Shown here: one piece after another, positions 1-10,190 of the stretch | How positions within the stretch are numbered: the stretch's first letter is position 1 | Layout of the letters: the number at the start of each line of letters is the position of its first letter | DNA from: Galeopsis tetrahit | Taxonomy: Eukaryota > Streptophyta > Magnoliopsida > Lamiales > Lamiaceae | Assembly: GCA_963675135.1 (NCBI GenBank) | Contig: OY776132.1 | Coordinates: forward strand, 8,432,001-8,496,000 | Direction of reading: 5' to 3' | DNA length: 64,000 nt | The notes under the pieces: model-generated | What the model was told of the DNA's origin: nothing | Seen by the model: only the letters and a program-made list of their open reading frames with translations | Databases searched by the model: none | Position numbers and translations under genes: made by a program

Positions 1-167
1 TCGGCTCAAATTAAATAACAGCTCTAGTCACACCAATATAGTAGAACGTTAATTACGGAACATTTTTTAATATAACAAATGTCAATCATCCATACAATTA
101 AATAAGATTTAAAATACCAAAATTGAAACATGGTCTCATTCAGAGTTGAAGTTACTTGAAATGAAAT

Positions 168-743
168 CTAGTTGCAGACAATGTTATTGATCTGCTGCGT
201 CGCCCTCACTATATCCATGGTACACTTCAAATCAGCACCTTTCATCTTCACCAAGATGAAAATAATCTCCGCTGATCCTCTCAATTTCGCCTCAGCCGTG
301 ATTGGAACGACCGCCGCCGCCGTACTCAAATTCAATTCCACATCCAACCTGAATTTCTTGGTGCCTCTCCAACCCACACTGGACTCTGCCACTTCAGCAA
401 TTCCGACCTCCGCCCCCTGGCGGCGCGTGAACACCACGGTGGCGCGTGGGTATGTGTACCGCCCGAAGTTGGAGTTACTGATGGAAAACTCGACGTTGAG
501 TCTCGCCGGAGTTCCGCCGGTGAAGTTTGTGACGGCGGCTTCCCGGATGCGGAATTTGGGGTTACGGGCTTTCAAAATCGTTAAATAAATTGTAGTGTCT
601 ATCACAATAGTATAGACCACGATAAACGCGATTATGAATGTGACTTTACGCTTATTTTGCTTGCGAAGCTTATCGTGAGCGGCGGCGGCGGCTGCCGCCT
701 CCGTGTCGCCGGTTTGTGGTGATTGCATTTCCTTCTCCGCCAT
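168..743 (-). CDS. LEA_2-family (NDR1/HIN1-like) membrane protein, copy 1
   Basis: Single-exon gene of 191 residues. A short polar N-terminus with an alanine run (about residues 16-22) and a basic patch (KLRKQNKRK) is followed by one hydrophobic segment at about residues 34-57. An extracytoplasmic LEA_2-type beta domain follows, containing NPKFRIREAAVTNF and GRYTYPRATVVF. This layout is that of the plant At1g64065-like LEA_2 proteins: single-pass membrane proteins with a folded LEA_2/WHy domain, related to NDR1/HIN1-like proteins linked to stress and defence. The start at 743 is the first ATG of the frame, and the N-terminus MAEKEMQSP matches the paralogue at 8240-8851 (MVDEKEMQSP), which supports it. 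A TATA-like stretch on the minus strand lies at about 803-813. The 3' LTR of a copia element ends about 210 bp upstream, in the same orientation. The biochemical role is not known from sequence. Confidence 0.9.
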   Translation of the reverse strand: MAEKEMQSPQTGDTEAAAAAAAHDKLRKQNKRKVTFIIAFIVVYTIVIDTTIYLTILKARNPKFRIREAAVTNFTGGTPARLNVEFSISNSNFGRYTYPRATVVFTRRQGAEVGIAEVAESSVGWRGTKKFRLDVELNLSTAAAVVPITAEAKLRGSAEIIFILVKMKGADLKCTMDIVRATQQINNIVCN

Positions 744-802
744 CTAATGGTTTGGCTTTTTACTTTCTTTCTTGTTTGCTCCGAGAAAGGAGACAAATAA
801 AG

Positions 803-815
803 GCTATATATTAAA
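803..815 (-). promoter_or_regulatory. TATA-like element of LEA_2 copy 1
   Basis: The minus strand reads TTTTTAATATATAGCC about 60-70 bases upstream of the ATG at 743. The paralogue has its TATA-like stretch at a similar distance. It lies between the gene and the copia 3' LTR, so the core promoter seems to have survived the insertion. Confidence 0.45.
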
Positions 816-952
816 AATCGGGTTTTGATGAGGTGACGGGTTGGGATGTGTTTCAAAGATATTTGTAAGATTTTTATCAAGTGGATTTTAAAGATATTTA
901 TAAATTATAATTATGTTTTTTAAAATAGAGATATTTATCGGAGTTTAATGTT

Positions 953-1202
953 TGTGGAATTAAAGGAAAGAACACCATTTCTTAATGTGAAGAATAGGAA
1001 TTGAGAATTCTGTGTAAATCGACAGATTACAAAATAAGAATTAATTAGCCCTTTAAATACTAAGGGACTAATAACTACTAATGTAATTGTTAATATAACG
1101 GCTAATAACAACCTAACTACTTAATTAAGAAATATACACATTAAGGGTGTATCTTCTAATACATAGGGTGTATCACTGGGGTGTATTAATCAACCCTTTA
1201 TA
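953..1202 (-). repeat. 3' LTR of the copia element
   Basis: About 250 bp, matching 5839-6092 apart from scattered substitutions and a 4-bp deletion near 1081. On the minus strand it begins TATAAAGGG right after the purine tract and ends in TTCCACA. It lies directly upstream of LEA_2 copy 1 in the same transcriptional direction. Confidence 0.93.
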
Positions 1203-1532
1203 CCCCTCAAAATGGGAGTGGATATCTAGTAGTAAGCCCATTTTGGACTTGAGATTTGTGAAATGTGAAGTAGATAGCGGTTTGGTGAGGATGTCAGCAA
1301 GGTTTTCTGAAGTTGGGATGTGGATAAGAGGGAACAAGTCTTGTTGAATCTTTTCTCTTGTAAAGTGGTAGTCCAAAAAGATGTGTTTAGTCCTTTGGTG
1401 TAAGCAAGGATTATGGGCAATGGAGTAAGCACTTTTGCTATCAGTGTACATTGATGAAGGTGTGGAGTGTTGAATCTCCAGATCAGCAAGTATGTAGTGA
1501 ATCCATTGCATCTCACAAGAAGTTGATTCCAA
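1173..1532 (-). pseudogene. copia RNase H C-terminal part
   Basis: Contains YTDSKSAYSIAHN, the TKHIFLDYHFTRE region and the ending TSENLADILTKPL, characteristic of the copia RNase H C-terminus. It is in a different frame from the upstream RT/RNase H part (up to about 1590), so a frameshift separates them. The end runs into the 3' LTR. Non-functional piece of the gag-pol gene. Confidence 0.85.
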
Positions 1533-1559
1533 TGCCCTGTACTCAACCTCAGCAGAGGA

Positions 1560-2803
1560 CCTGCTAACAGTAGCTTGTTTCTTGGATTTCCAAGAGATTG
1601 TGAATTATCAAGATAAATGCTAAAACCAGTAATGCTTCTTCTAGTGTCAATGCACCTAGCCCAATCAGAATCTGAGAAAGCATGCAATTTGTAGTTGATA
1701 TTCTTAGGATAGAAGACACCAGTTCCAGGATTGCTTTTAAGATATATTAGGACTCTATGAACAGCAACTAAATGTGCAACAGTAGGAGACTTCATATATT
1801 GACTCATAGCTTGAACAACATAAGAAATATCAGGTCTAGTTACAGTCAAATAAAGTAGCTTCCCAATCAGTTTTCTATAGTGTTCAGATTTATGTAGAAC
1901 AGGAGAATCAGGATCAAAATTGAATTTAAAATCCATAGGGGTGGAACATGGTTTGCAGCCTAAATAACCAGAGTCATGCAATAAATCTAAAGTGTATTTT
2001 CTTTGACAAAGAGTGAGACCCTTATTATTTCTGGCAACTTCAATCCCTAGGATATACTTCAAAATGCCTAGATCCTTAATGGTAAATTTATCATGCAAAT
2101 AGCTCTTTACATGTTGAACTATATCAAGATTGGAACCTGCCACAATTAAATCATCCACATAACAAAGAACAACAGTAAAATCAATGCCATCATGTTTAGT
2201 GAATAAAGAAGTATCAGCCTTTGACTGAGTGAAACCAAGACAGGTTAAAGATGTGGTCAATTTAGTGAACCACTGTTTGGATGCCTGCTTTAAACCATAT
2301 AAACTTTTGTTTAATCTGCAAACTCTTTTATCAAGCTTAGAACAGTACCCAGGAGGAGGAACCATATAGATTTCCTCTTCTAAATCTCCATGTAAAAAGG
2401 CATTATTCACATCTAATTGATGGATATGCCAATCTTTATAAATAGCAACAGCCAATAAAATTCTCACAGTGGTGATTTTAGCAACAGGAGAAAAAGTGTC
2501 AAAGTAATCAATTCCTTTTTGTTGGGTATAGCCCTTGGCAACAAGTCTGGCCTTATATCTTTCTATGGTGCCATCAGAATTATACTTAACTTTGTATACC
2601 CATCTACACCCTATACAATGCTTGCCTAAAGGTAAATCTACCATAGTCCAAGTGTTTGTCTTTTCTAAAGCTTCTAATTCATTTTTCATAGCAAGAACCC
2701 AATTCTTATTTAAAGCAGCTTGTTTATAAGTGTTAGGTTCTTGTATTTGAGAAATAGATGCAGTAAATAGACCATGTTGAGTAGATAACCTATCAAGAGA
2801 CAA
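1560..2803 (-). pseudogene. copia reverse transcriptase and start of RNase H
   Basis: Copia-type RT domain. It begins around LNKNWVLAMKNELEAL, with the WVYKVKYNSDGTIERYKARL block, QLDVNNAFLHGDL at about residues 129-141, LNKSLYGLKQASKQW, and the catalytic YVDD at about residues 215-218. RNase H starts with SDSDWARC and TRRSITGFSIYL, then the frame is lost near 1600. The open frame extends to 1226 but its last part is out of frame with the RNase H. The RT catalytic motif itself is intact. Confidence 0.92.
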
Positions 2804-3225
2804 ATAATCATGTATATGGTACTGCTTTCCAAAGGTAGAGAGGTGTAATTTGGCATGATCAATAAAAACAGGTAAATTTGTCTCATAAACTTGTAAATAA
2901 GCAGGTTGAGACTTAAATCTGGTAGGTCTTGTGTGTGTTTCAGTAATTGGATCATGAATATCAGGGGCAGGAATAACATGATTTTCATGAGTATGGTCAG
3001 GAATGGGAGTTTCAGCATGGGTTTCAGAATTATCATTAAGATCATTGTCAATAGTAAGAGTAGTAGTGTTAGGAACAATATCAACATGCTGTGAATTATC
3101 ATTTTTGTATCAGTATGATTGAAAGGAAAATCATCATCTACAAAATCATCAATGTTGGAGATAGAAGTATGTTCAATAGGAGGGATAGTACGAGATTGTT
3201 GCAAGTTTTGAAAAGGAAATACATG
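2804..3225 (-). pseudogene. copia integrase-RT linker, frame-broken
   Basis: This stretch should hold the variable linker between integrase and RT. No single frame carries through it. Fragments such as PPIEHTSISNIDDFVDDDFPFNH, rich in acid, Asn and Thr, are seen in one frame before a shift near 3110. It is assigned to the element by position. Confidence 0.7.
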
Positions 3226-4470
3226 CTAAAAAAACTTAACAATTGTAGACACAATTATTTTTTCAGTGGATAGTTCAAAAAGTTTGTACCCTTTTATGCC
3301 AAAAGGATAGCCAATGAAGACACATTTAGTAGCCGTTGGATAAAATTTATGTCTATGAGCAAGTAGAGTACTAGCAAAACATAAGCAACCAAATGTTTTA
3401 AAATGAGAATAGTCAGGCTTCTTGCCAAACAGTAGTTCAAAAGGAGTTTTCTGATTAAGGATAGGGGAAGGGATCCTATTTATAATATAGGCAGCAGTTT
3501 TAACACATTCCCCCCAGAATTTTAAAGGTAAAGAAGATTGAAAAAGAAGAGCTCTAGCAATTTGAAGCAAGTGTTGATGCTTTCTTTCTATTATCCCATT
3601 TTGTTGGGGAGTACTCTCAACACATGAAGTTTGATGAATGATTCCTAGGGAATGATAAAAGTCTGATAAAAGAAACTCAGTTCCATTATCACTCCTTAGT
3701 ATTTTAATCTTAACACCAAACTGGGTGAGAACCATGTCATAAAATTTTTGTAAAGAGACCTTAACATCACTTTTTGCTTTTAAAAGATAAATCCAGGTGC
3801 ATCTACTATAATCATCAACTATAGTAAGGAAGAATTTGTGCCCAGTAATAGAATTTAAAGAGAAAGGACCCCAAACATCACCGTGTATTAATTGAAAAAT
3901 TCTAGTAGAAACATAAGTGCTTAAGGGAAAAGGCTTCCTCTTTTGTTTAGCTAAAGAGCAGATTAAGCAATTGTTGTGCATGCTAGCAGCTTTTACATTC
4001 AAGGTAGGAATCTGTAACATACACTTAGAAGAGATATGACCTAGCCTCTTATGCCACAAATCAAAAGTACAAGAATTGTCATCTAGAGTACTAGAAAAGA
4101 CAAAATGTTTAAGAACATAGTTGCTAGAGGGGTGAGTAGTTTGTAGTAGGTACAAGCCCCTAACTTGTTCAGCAGAACCAATCACCATCTTGGTTGAATT
4201 GTCCTGTAATATACAATGAAATGACAAGAAGCTAACAGTGCAGTTGGAATATCTTGTTAAATGGCTAATAGACAGTAGATTAAAAGTAAATTGTGGAACA
4301 TACAAGACATTATATAAAGTGAGATGTTCATTAATGGTAATATTGCCCATATGTGTACTTGTAGAAAAAACATTATTAGGCAAGGATATTTTAACATTTG
4401 CAACAGATGGAGGAGTGGAAAATAAAGACAGATCATAGACCATGTGATCAGTTGCACCAGTGTCCAAAAT
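3226..4470 (-). pseudogene. copia protease active site, GAG-pre-integrase and integrase
   Basis: Begins at the aspartic protease motif DTGATDHM. It goes on through the zinc-binding pre-integrase (LWHKRLGHI ... CLICSLAKQ) and the integrase core, with acidic residues in HGDVWGPF, VDDYSRCTWIYLL and RSDNGTEFL, and the glutamate of QQNGIIERKH. The copia marker GKKPDYSHFKTFGCLCF follows. A stop codon (TGA) sits just before the protease motif at about 4471-4473. The frame ends at 3226 with KIIVSTIVKFF. Confidence 0.93.
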
Positions 4471-4634
4471 TCAAGTGGAAACCTTAGTGTTTTTGAAGCA
4501 GAAATTGGATGGGAAATAAGAGAGCTTACATGTATCCTTGGAGGGTGGAGCTTCTTCAGGAAGAGCAGTGGAGGCTCCTGCCATGGAGTGAGGCATGTCC
4601 CTCCCATCATTAAGGTTCTGCATCTTAGAAAAAC

Positions 4635-5639
4635 TTAAAAATTTGTCAAACAAATCCTGAGTGCAGAGAGGGTTGGAGGCCATGGGATGATCCCTTTTAG
4701 TAGGTGATCTAATGGAGATATTGGCAAAGCAGCTTTGGTAGAGTCTTTATGTGTAGGGCCTCTCCAGCCAGGGGGAAATCGAATTATTTGAAAACATCTA
4801 TCAATGGTATAGCCTAAACCATCACAGTGGCTGCACTTAAGGGGTTTTCTTTTATCCTTATAAAACTTGGAATTTTTGGTTACCATGGCAATAAAATCAG
4901 GCTGGACAGATTCAGGGAGGGTGTTTAAAGCTCTTTGGGATTCTTCTTGAAGCAACAATCCATAGACTTTTGACAAGGCATGAAAAGGGGATTGTAGTAA
5001 GAATTGGCTCCTAATAGTGCTATAAGAATCATAAAGGCCAACTAAGAATTTCATTACAGCATCTTGCTCTTGGGTTTTGATCATTAATTTGGGTAAATCA
5101 CAAGTGCACCCATCCATAGCCCCACAAGAACATTTGAGAACAGGTCTAAAACTCAAGTACTCATCCCAAATGGATTTGAATTGGTTGTAATAACAGACTA
5201 AAGATTGGGAGCCTTGAGAAATTGTGCTTAGGGATTTTTCTAAATGATAAACCCTAGTGCCATCAGAGAGTGCATAACGAATAACCAATTCATCCCAAAC
5301 ATCTTTAGCAAGAGAAAAATATTCTAATGTTCGTTTGATATCAGGAGAGATTGAGTTAAGAATTCATACCAATACCAAATCATTAGCCCTAACCCAGGCG
5401 ACATGAATGGCAGGATCATCTTCTTCTGATGGAATGGTCAAAGAACCGTCAATGAGGCGTGCCTTATTTTTCACGCTGAGACTCCTTTTAAGCGCATGGC
5501 TCCAAGAAATGTAGTTGGTGCCGTTGAGAGGCTCGAGGACAATAGAAACCGCCGGATTGTCGTTCTGGTGAAGGGCCAAGGGAGAGAAGAGATCTTTGGC
5601 CGGATCCAGTGAATCAGGGTCGGTGACGGTGGGCGCCAT
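4635..5639 (-). pseudogene. copia gag, interrupted by an in-frame stop
   Basis: The likely start ATG is at 5639 (MAPTVTDPD). The N-terminal part has LEPLNGTNYISWSHALKRSL, the usual opening of plant copia gag. A TGA at 5364-5366 interrupts it, and the same frame continues from 5288 with the gag core (YYNQFKSIWDEYLSF). Near the C-terminus is a zinc-knuckle-like stretch CSHCDGLGYTIDRC in which the usual histidine is Tyr. Gag and protease are in different frames (shift near 4640-4680). Not functional. Confidence 0.88.
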
Positions 5640-5824
5640 GGATGCAGAAGAGGGCAACGAACAGATTAATCAGCCAAGAACAAGAAAGAATCGATCGATT
5701 GTGGTGGAACACAAAAGGGGATCGATAAAAAAAAAAAAAACAAGAATCTTATATCGATATGAGGATCGAAGGATTCAGAGCAAGAACAGAAGCAATTGGA
5801 TCGAATTGTTTGTCAATTTCGTGA

Positions 5825-5838
5825 GGAAACTGATACCA
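5825..5838 (-). other. copia primer-binding site (tRNA-Met initiator type)
   Basis: The minus strand reads TGGTATCAGTTTCC immediately inside the 5' LTR. TGGTATCAG is the usual 5' part of the primer-binding site of plant copia elements, matching the 3' end of initiator tRNA-Met. Confidence 0.85.
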
Positions 5839-6092
5839 CGTGGAATTAAAGGAAAGAACGTCATTTCTTAATGTGAAAAATAGGAATTGAGAATTCTGTG
5901 TAAATCGACAGATTACAAAATAAGAACTAATTAGCTCTTTAAATACTAAGGGACTAGTAACTACTAATTTACGTAACTGTTAATATAACTGCTAATAACA
6001 ACCTAACTACTTAATTAAGAAATATACACATCAAGGGTGTATCTTCTAATACATAGGGTGTATCAGTGGGGTGTATTAATCAACCCTTTATA
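5839..6092 (-). repeat. 5' LTR of the copia element
   Basis: 254 bp and nearly identical to 953-1202. Its 3' end on the minus strand is TTCCACG where the other copy has TTCCACA, suggesting mutation of the terminal CA. Flanked by ATGTT at 6093-6097. Confidence 0.93.
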
Positions 6093-6097
6093 ATGTT

Positions 6098-8239
6098 GAA
6101 TATCTAATTTGTGGTGAGATTAACATTTTTTAAGGATGTGAGTGTTAATTTATGATAATTGTGATATATCTTTGCCCTAATTTGATGTAAGCAACAAGTA
6201 TGAGTTCAACACTTGAGGTATGTTTGTTTTGGGATTATGTAGGATGTGGGAAATCCTGGATGGGAAAATTCTAGATGGAGAAATCCTGATGAATAGTAAT
6301 TGTGTGTGTTTGTTTTGGGATTTTGAGTAGGGTGAGATGTAACTTTATGTCAAATCAAATTGTGTAAGAGTGGTTGGATGTGATGTAATGGTAGGATGTA
6401 ATAGTAGGATGTATAGGTATTTTTAGGGATGAGTGTAGTTGGATGGGAAAATTCGGATGTGAAATCCCGAAGTAGAACAAGGACGTGGGACGTTACGTCC
6501 CACGTCCGGACGGGTGAGTCCCAAAACAAACATGTCCTAAAAGTTTCTGGCGCATCTGAATTCATGTTTACTCTCTTTTTTAAATGTGACGGTAGTCCAC
6601 ACAAAATGTTACTATTTTTAATATGTTTGATTTTTAAATAGTGACTCGTCGTATAGACACAATGATAATTGAAAGGAGAGGTTCACATTCATTTCTGGTA
6701 CACACAATGACTCGTACATTGTATACACATATGACTCCAAGAAAAGCTAGCTTTCCATTTTTTTACAAGGTTTAAGAAATATTTCCTCCCTTCCACATTA
6801 AAGTTACCAATTTATTGTTTTCATAAGTCTTAAAAGAACATGATATATTGATATGTAATGTGTAGTGGAGATAGATAGCACAAAGTTGACATGATCTAAA
6901 TATCTATGACTTAGCTAGGTCGGCAGCTGTCCAAAAAAAAGATCTTTTCGTAGTCTTCTTCTTTGGTCTAAACATAGGTCCCATAAAACCTCGTTATCCC
7001 CTGTCTTCTTCTCGTGACGTTATTTTTATATAAACAACGTTTTTCGAAGCTGTAATACGCAAGTACGGAAGGTAGATACAAACAAAAAATTGAGAGATAA
7101 ATCGGCGTGGGTATATAGTTGTTAGTAAATATTATTGAGAGTCATGAGGGGGTATTTAAAAAAAATGGAGAAAAAAATGTGAAATTTTACATAAGCAAGC
7201 ACAAAATATTCCAAAATCAAAATAATACGCACCTTATCAAAACCGTTCTCTCATGACTTATGAGCCGCAGCAATACCTCACTTTTAATTTTCTTAATTTC
7301 TAATTTTGTCTTCTTTCTTCAAATTAAAAAATAAAAAACTGTTTTGTTGGTCATAAATTTCAATCAAGATCTATCATGGAATCTGTGCTGCATTTATTTG
7401 GCTCATAAATAATTAAGGTTGAAATAAATTCCGATTCTTGATCGAGTATGCTTTATTTGACTTTCCTATAATTGACTTATGTCAGCTTTCCTATTTTAGG
7501 AATCCCAAATTTGACATTTCTGGCTTTTCTCTCTCCTATATTTCCCGTGCATATTATTCATAATTTGTTCAACAAATCTGTCTCGATTTGTTAGCTTTAA
7601 ATATTCATATTATTTGTTATTTGAATTTTATTGCAAAATATTTGAATTTTAGTAATTATACGATTCTTTCTAAATTACTCTTATATGTATTTTGAAATTT
7701 TCTTCTATGATATTATATATTTTTTTATCTCTCTTTCTTCTTTGTAATAAAGTAAGTTATCTTCATTTCCCTCATCCCTCTTATTTTCTCATTTTTGTCA
7801 CATCTTTCGTGATAATATTGGATATATTTACAAACAAAAACAACAAACATTAGAAAATGAATAGTATATAGTGAGACAACAAAATTAATTTCTATTCTTT
7901 GTTGTAAACTAAACTGGCAGATATAGTCCCACATTTGAATAGTTGAATTTGTGTTTTATCTTGAACGTGTAACAAATACCCAATTCGTTTCAATAAAAGC
8001 TTTTCTCACAGCTTTTGATCAGAACGAATATTAAAAAATATGAAAGAGTAGTTTACTAAAAAAGTTTTTATTAAATTAAACAAATGAAAATTAAAAGTTG
8101 TAAACATTTTATTGAAACAGATGGAATAATAAGTATATATGACAAAAATTATTATATACTACAAAAATAAAAAGTGCATGGGGCTAAAAAAAAAAAAAAA
8201 ACACAAGAGTAAAACAATTGCCCAAAAAAAATGAACAAA
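6098..8239. other. intergenic region between the copia element and LEA_2 copy 2
   Basis: AT-rich with no supported gene. It holds one MITE-like inverted repeat (6217-6537). The rest shows no coding pattern; the open frame at 7725-7934 is low-complexity and has no recognisable domain. Confidence 0.6.
6217..6537. mobile_element. MITE with TIR GGTATGTTTGTTTTGGGA
   Basis: The left end GGTATGTTTGTTTTGGGA is mirrored at the right end by TCCCAAAACAAACATGTCC. A second internal copy of TTTGTTTTGGGATTTTGAG lies at about 6309. Flanking trinucleotides are TGA and TAA, so a Tourist-like 3-bp duplication is possible but not exact. Confidence 0.65.
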
Positions 8240-8851
8240 TCATCTACAAGCAATGTTACCAATCTGCTGCGTCGCCCTCACAATATCCACAATGCAAATT
8301 AAATCAGCACCTTTCCGTTTGTTCATCATGAACATAATCGCCGCTTTCCCTCTCAATTTCGCCTGAACCGTAACCTGATAGATCATCATGTTCGGATCGA
8401 CGTTACCCAAATTCAAGTCCACATCCACTCTAAATTTCTTGGTGGCTCTCCACCCGACTTTCCCGTTCGCCACGTCAGCACTTCCAACCTGCACCCCTTG
8501 GTGCACGAACACCACGGTGGCGCGTGGGTACTTGTACCGTCCGAAGTTGGTGTTCTTGAGGGAGAACTCGAGGTTGAGACTCGCCGGAGCTCCGCCGTTG
8601 AAGTTGGTGACGGTGGCTTCCCGGATGCGGAACTTAGGGTTTCGGGCTTTTAGAATTGTTAGAGCCATTATAGTGTTGATGACAACGTTGGAGACTATGA
8701 AGAATACGATGAAGTTTATCCATTTGCGTTTTTTTTGGCGGCGGAGTTCAAGGGCGTCGTGGGCGGCGGAGGCTGCCTCCGTGTCGCCGTTCTGTGCATG
8801 GCCGTTGGGCGGCGCCGGATATGGCGATTGCATCTCCTTCTCATCAACCAT
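8240..8851 (-). CDS. LEA_2-family (NDR1/HIN1-like) membrane protein, copy 2
   Basis: Single exon, 203 residues, clearly paralogous to 168-743. Shared blocks are LTILKARNPKFRIREA, NFGRY.YPRATVVF and the C-terminus VDIVRATQQI.NI. The N-terminus is longer and Pro/Gly-rich (YPAPPNGHAQNGDTE). A basic RRQKKRK precedes the single membrane segment at about residues 44-67, and the LEA_2 domain fills the rest. Start at 8851 is the first ATG. A TATA box reading TATATATAAAG on the minus strand lies about 65 bp upstream. It has no inserted element in its immediate promoter, unlike copy 1. Probably a plasma- or endo-membrane protein; function is inferred from the family only. Confidence 0.92.
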   Translation of the reverse strand: MVDEKEMQSPYPAPPNGHAQNGDTEAASAAHDALELRRQKKRKWINFIVFFIVSNVVINTIMALTILKARNPKFRIREATVTNFNGGAPASLNLEFSLKNTNFGRYKYPRATVVFVHQGVQVGSADVANGKVGWRATKKFRVDVDLNLGNVDPNMMIYQVTVQAKLRGKAAIMFMMNKRKGADLICIVDIVRATQQIGNIACR

Positions 8852-8910
8852 GTTTTAGTTTTTGTTTGTTTGGTTTGAGAAGGTGATGGTTGAGTAATGG
8901 GGTTTGGGCT

Positions 8911-8926
8911 CTTTATATATATAGGA
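8911..8926 (-). promoter_or_regulatory. TATA box of LEA_2 copy 2
   Basis: The minus strand reads CCTATATATATAAAGAGCC about 60-75 bases upstream of the ATG at 8851, a strong plant TATA match at the right distance. Confidence 0.65.
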
Positions 8927-10185
8927 ATTTATTAAGTTTAATGCAGTTGAATATTTAATTTGGATGTCTAATATAATATTATTTAAATTTCACATACACT
9001 TGATTTTATAGTACTTTACTACAATCATATTTTAAACAGAACTATATACATATTGTTCAGTACTGTTACACATTTTATTTTACTATTACATGAATAAATT
9101 GATATGTGTCATATTAAAAAATAATCAACTTCTATAATATTGGAGTTATGCGTGTTAAAAATCCAATGAAATGGAACACGAAAAGTAGAATAGATAAATG
9201 ATCATCTCAATAAATTCATTAATGTTGCGGTTGGTCGGTGTAATGAGATTGGGTAATAATTAAGAAATGAGATGTTATGTAATATTCTCATTAATAATTA
9301 ATTAATCAAAATATATAGGATATATAATAAATAATTTATTTTCATTTTTATTACCCAGTCAATTAATTATTATTTCGTCCAACCAAGCGGGCTTAAGTAA
9401 CTAAAAAGGGGATAAATTGGTAAGATAATAACAACATATACTACTAATTAATTTAGACATAAAATGGTCTTCAAACCTAACTTACTAGAAGGAGTAGTTA
9501 ATAATCGAATCATAATTCTTACTAGTTTGTTTGGTTCAAATATACTGCAGCATAACGCGTAGGTATTTGACTAAGAAATTCTTTTACTTTTTTTTAACAA
9601 ATTAAAACAATAATATTTGTGCGTATGCATGCTGCAGGAGAAGCTTCTTCTACTTAATTGGATATAATATATATGATGCATGTCTCATCTTTTGACTTGT
9701 GGATTAAATGGACTTTAATTCCACAACGTTATAATTAATTTAGTTACAGCTGCCTTCTAGATGGGCCAGATTTTTATATTAACACATAACTATAATTTTA
9801 TAATTCTTTATGTAATACTCCTGTGTTTATGATGATGATCATATTATGTGAAACACAGTTTTTAGTTCAAATCTTCAATTTAAATCAGATTTTAAAGGTT
9901 AAATTATATTGGGTGATTATATATATGTTAAATTAATTAACCACAAACAATGTTTTTTAGTGACTCTTCTATGACACGATTTTAGACAAACAATGCTATT
10001 TGTATCTAATATTTATAATATATGTAAAGTAAATTATAAAATAAAGAAAAGAAAAGAGGAGATGGGGGAGAATTAATTATCGCTTACTTCACGGTATTGG
10101 AATTTCCAGTACTGATGACAAACTCAATAACTTTTGTTGGACTTCCTCTTACACAAAACAAACTTTATCTATCAAAATGCCCCAA
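8927..10185. other. AT-rich intergenic region
   Basis: No gene seen. About 9227-9392 has imperfect inverted ends (GGTTGGTCGGTGTAATG against the complement of TTTCGTCCAACCAAGC) and may be an old MITE. Otherwise AT-rich with no coding signal. Confidence 0.5.
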
Positions 10186-10190
10186 TTTCA

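Larger units (their letters stand above)
953..6092 (-). mobile_element. Ty1/copia LTR retrotransposon, full length but degenerate
   Basis: The element reads on the minus strand, with LTRs at 5839-6092 (5') and 953-1202 (3'). Flanks carry the 5-bp direct repeat ATGTT (948-952 and 6093-6097). Next to the 5' LTR is a primer-binding site TGGTATCAGTTTCC like initiator tRNA-Met, and next to the 3' LTR a purine tract TTTTGAGGGG. Order inside is gag, protease, integrase, reverse transcriptase, RNase H, as in Ty1/copia. I count about 11 substitutions and one 4-bp indel between the LTRs, so the insertion is not recent. Gag has an in-frame TGA, a second TGA precedes the protease motif, and pol changes frame several times, so it cannot move by itself. 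Confidence 0.95.

Noticed and set aside
172..588. Plus-strand open frame over LEA_2 copy 1
   Set aside because: It is the antisense shadow of the LEA_2 gene. The minus-strand frame has the domain, the paralogue and the promoter.
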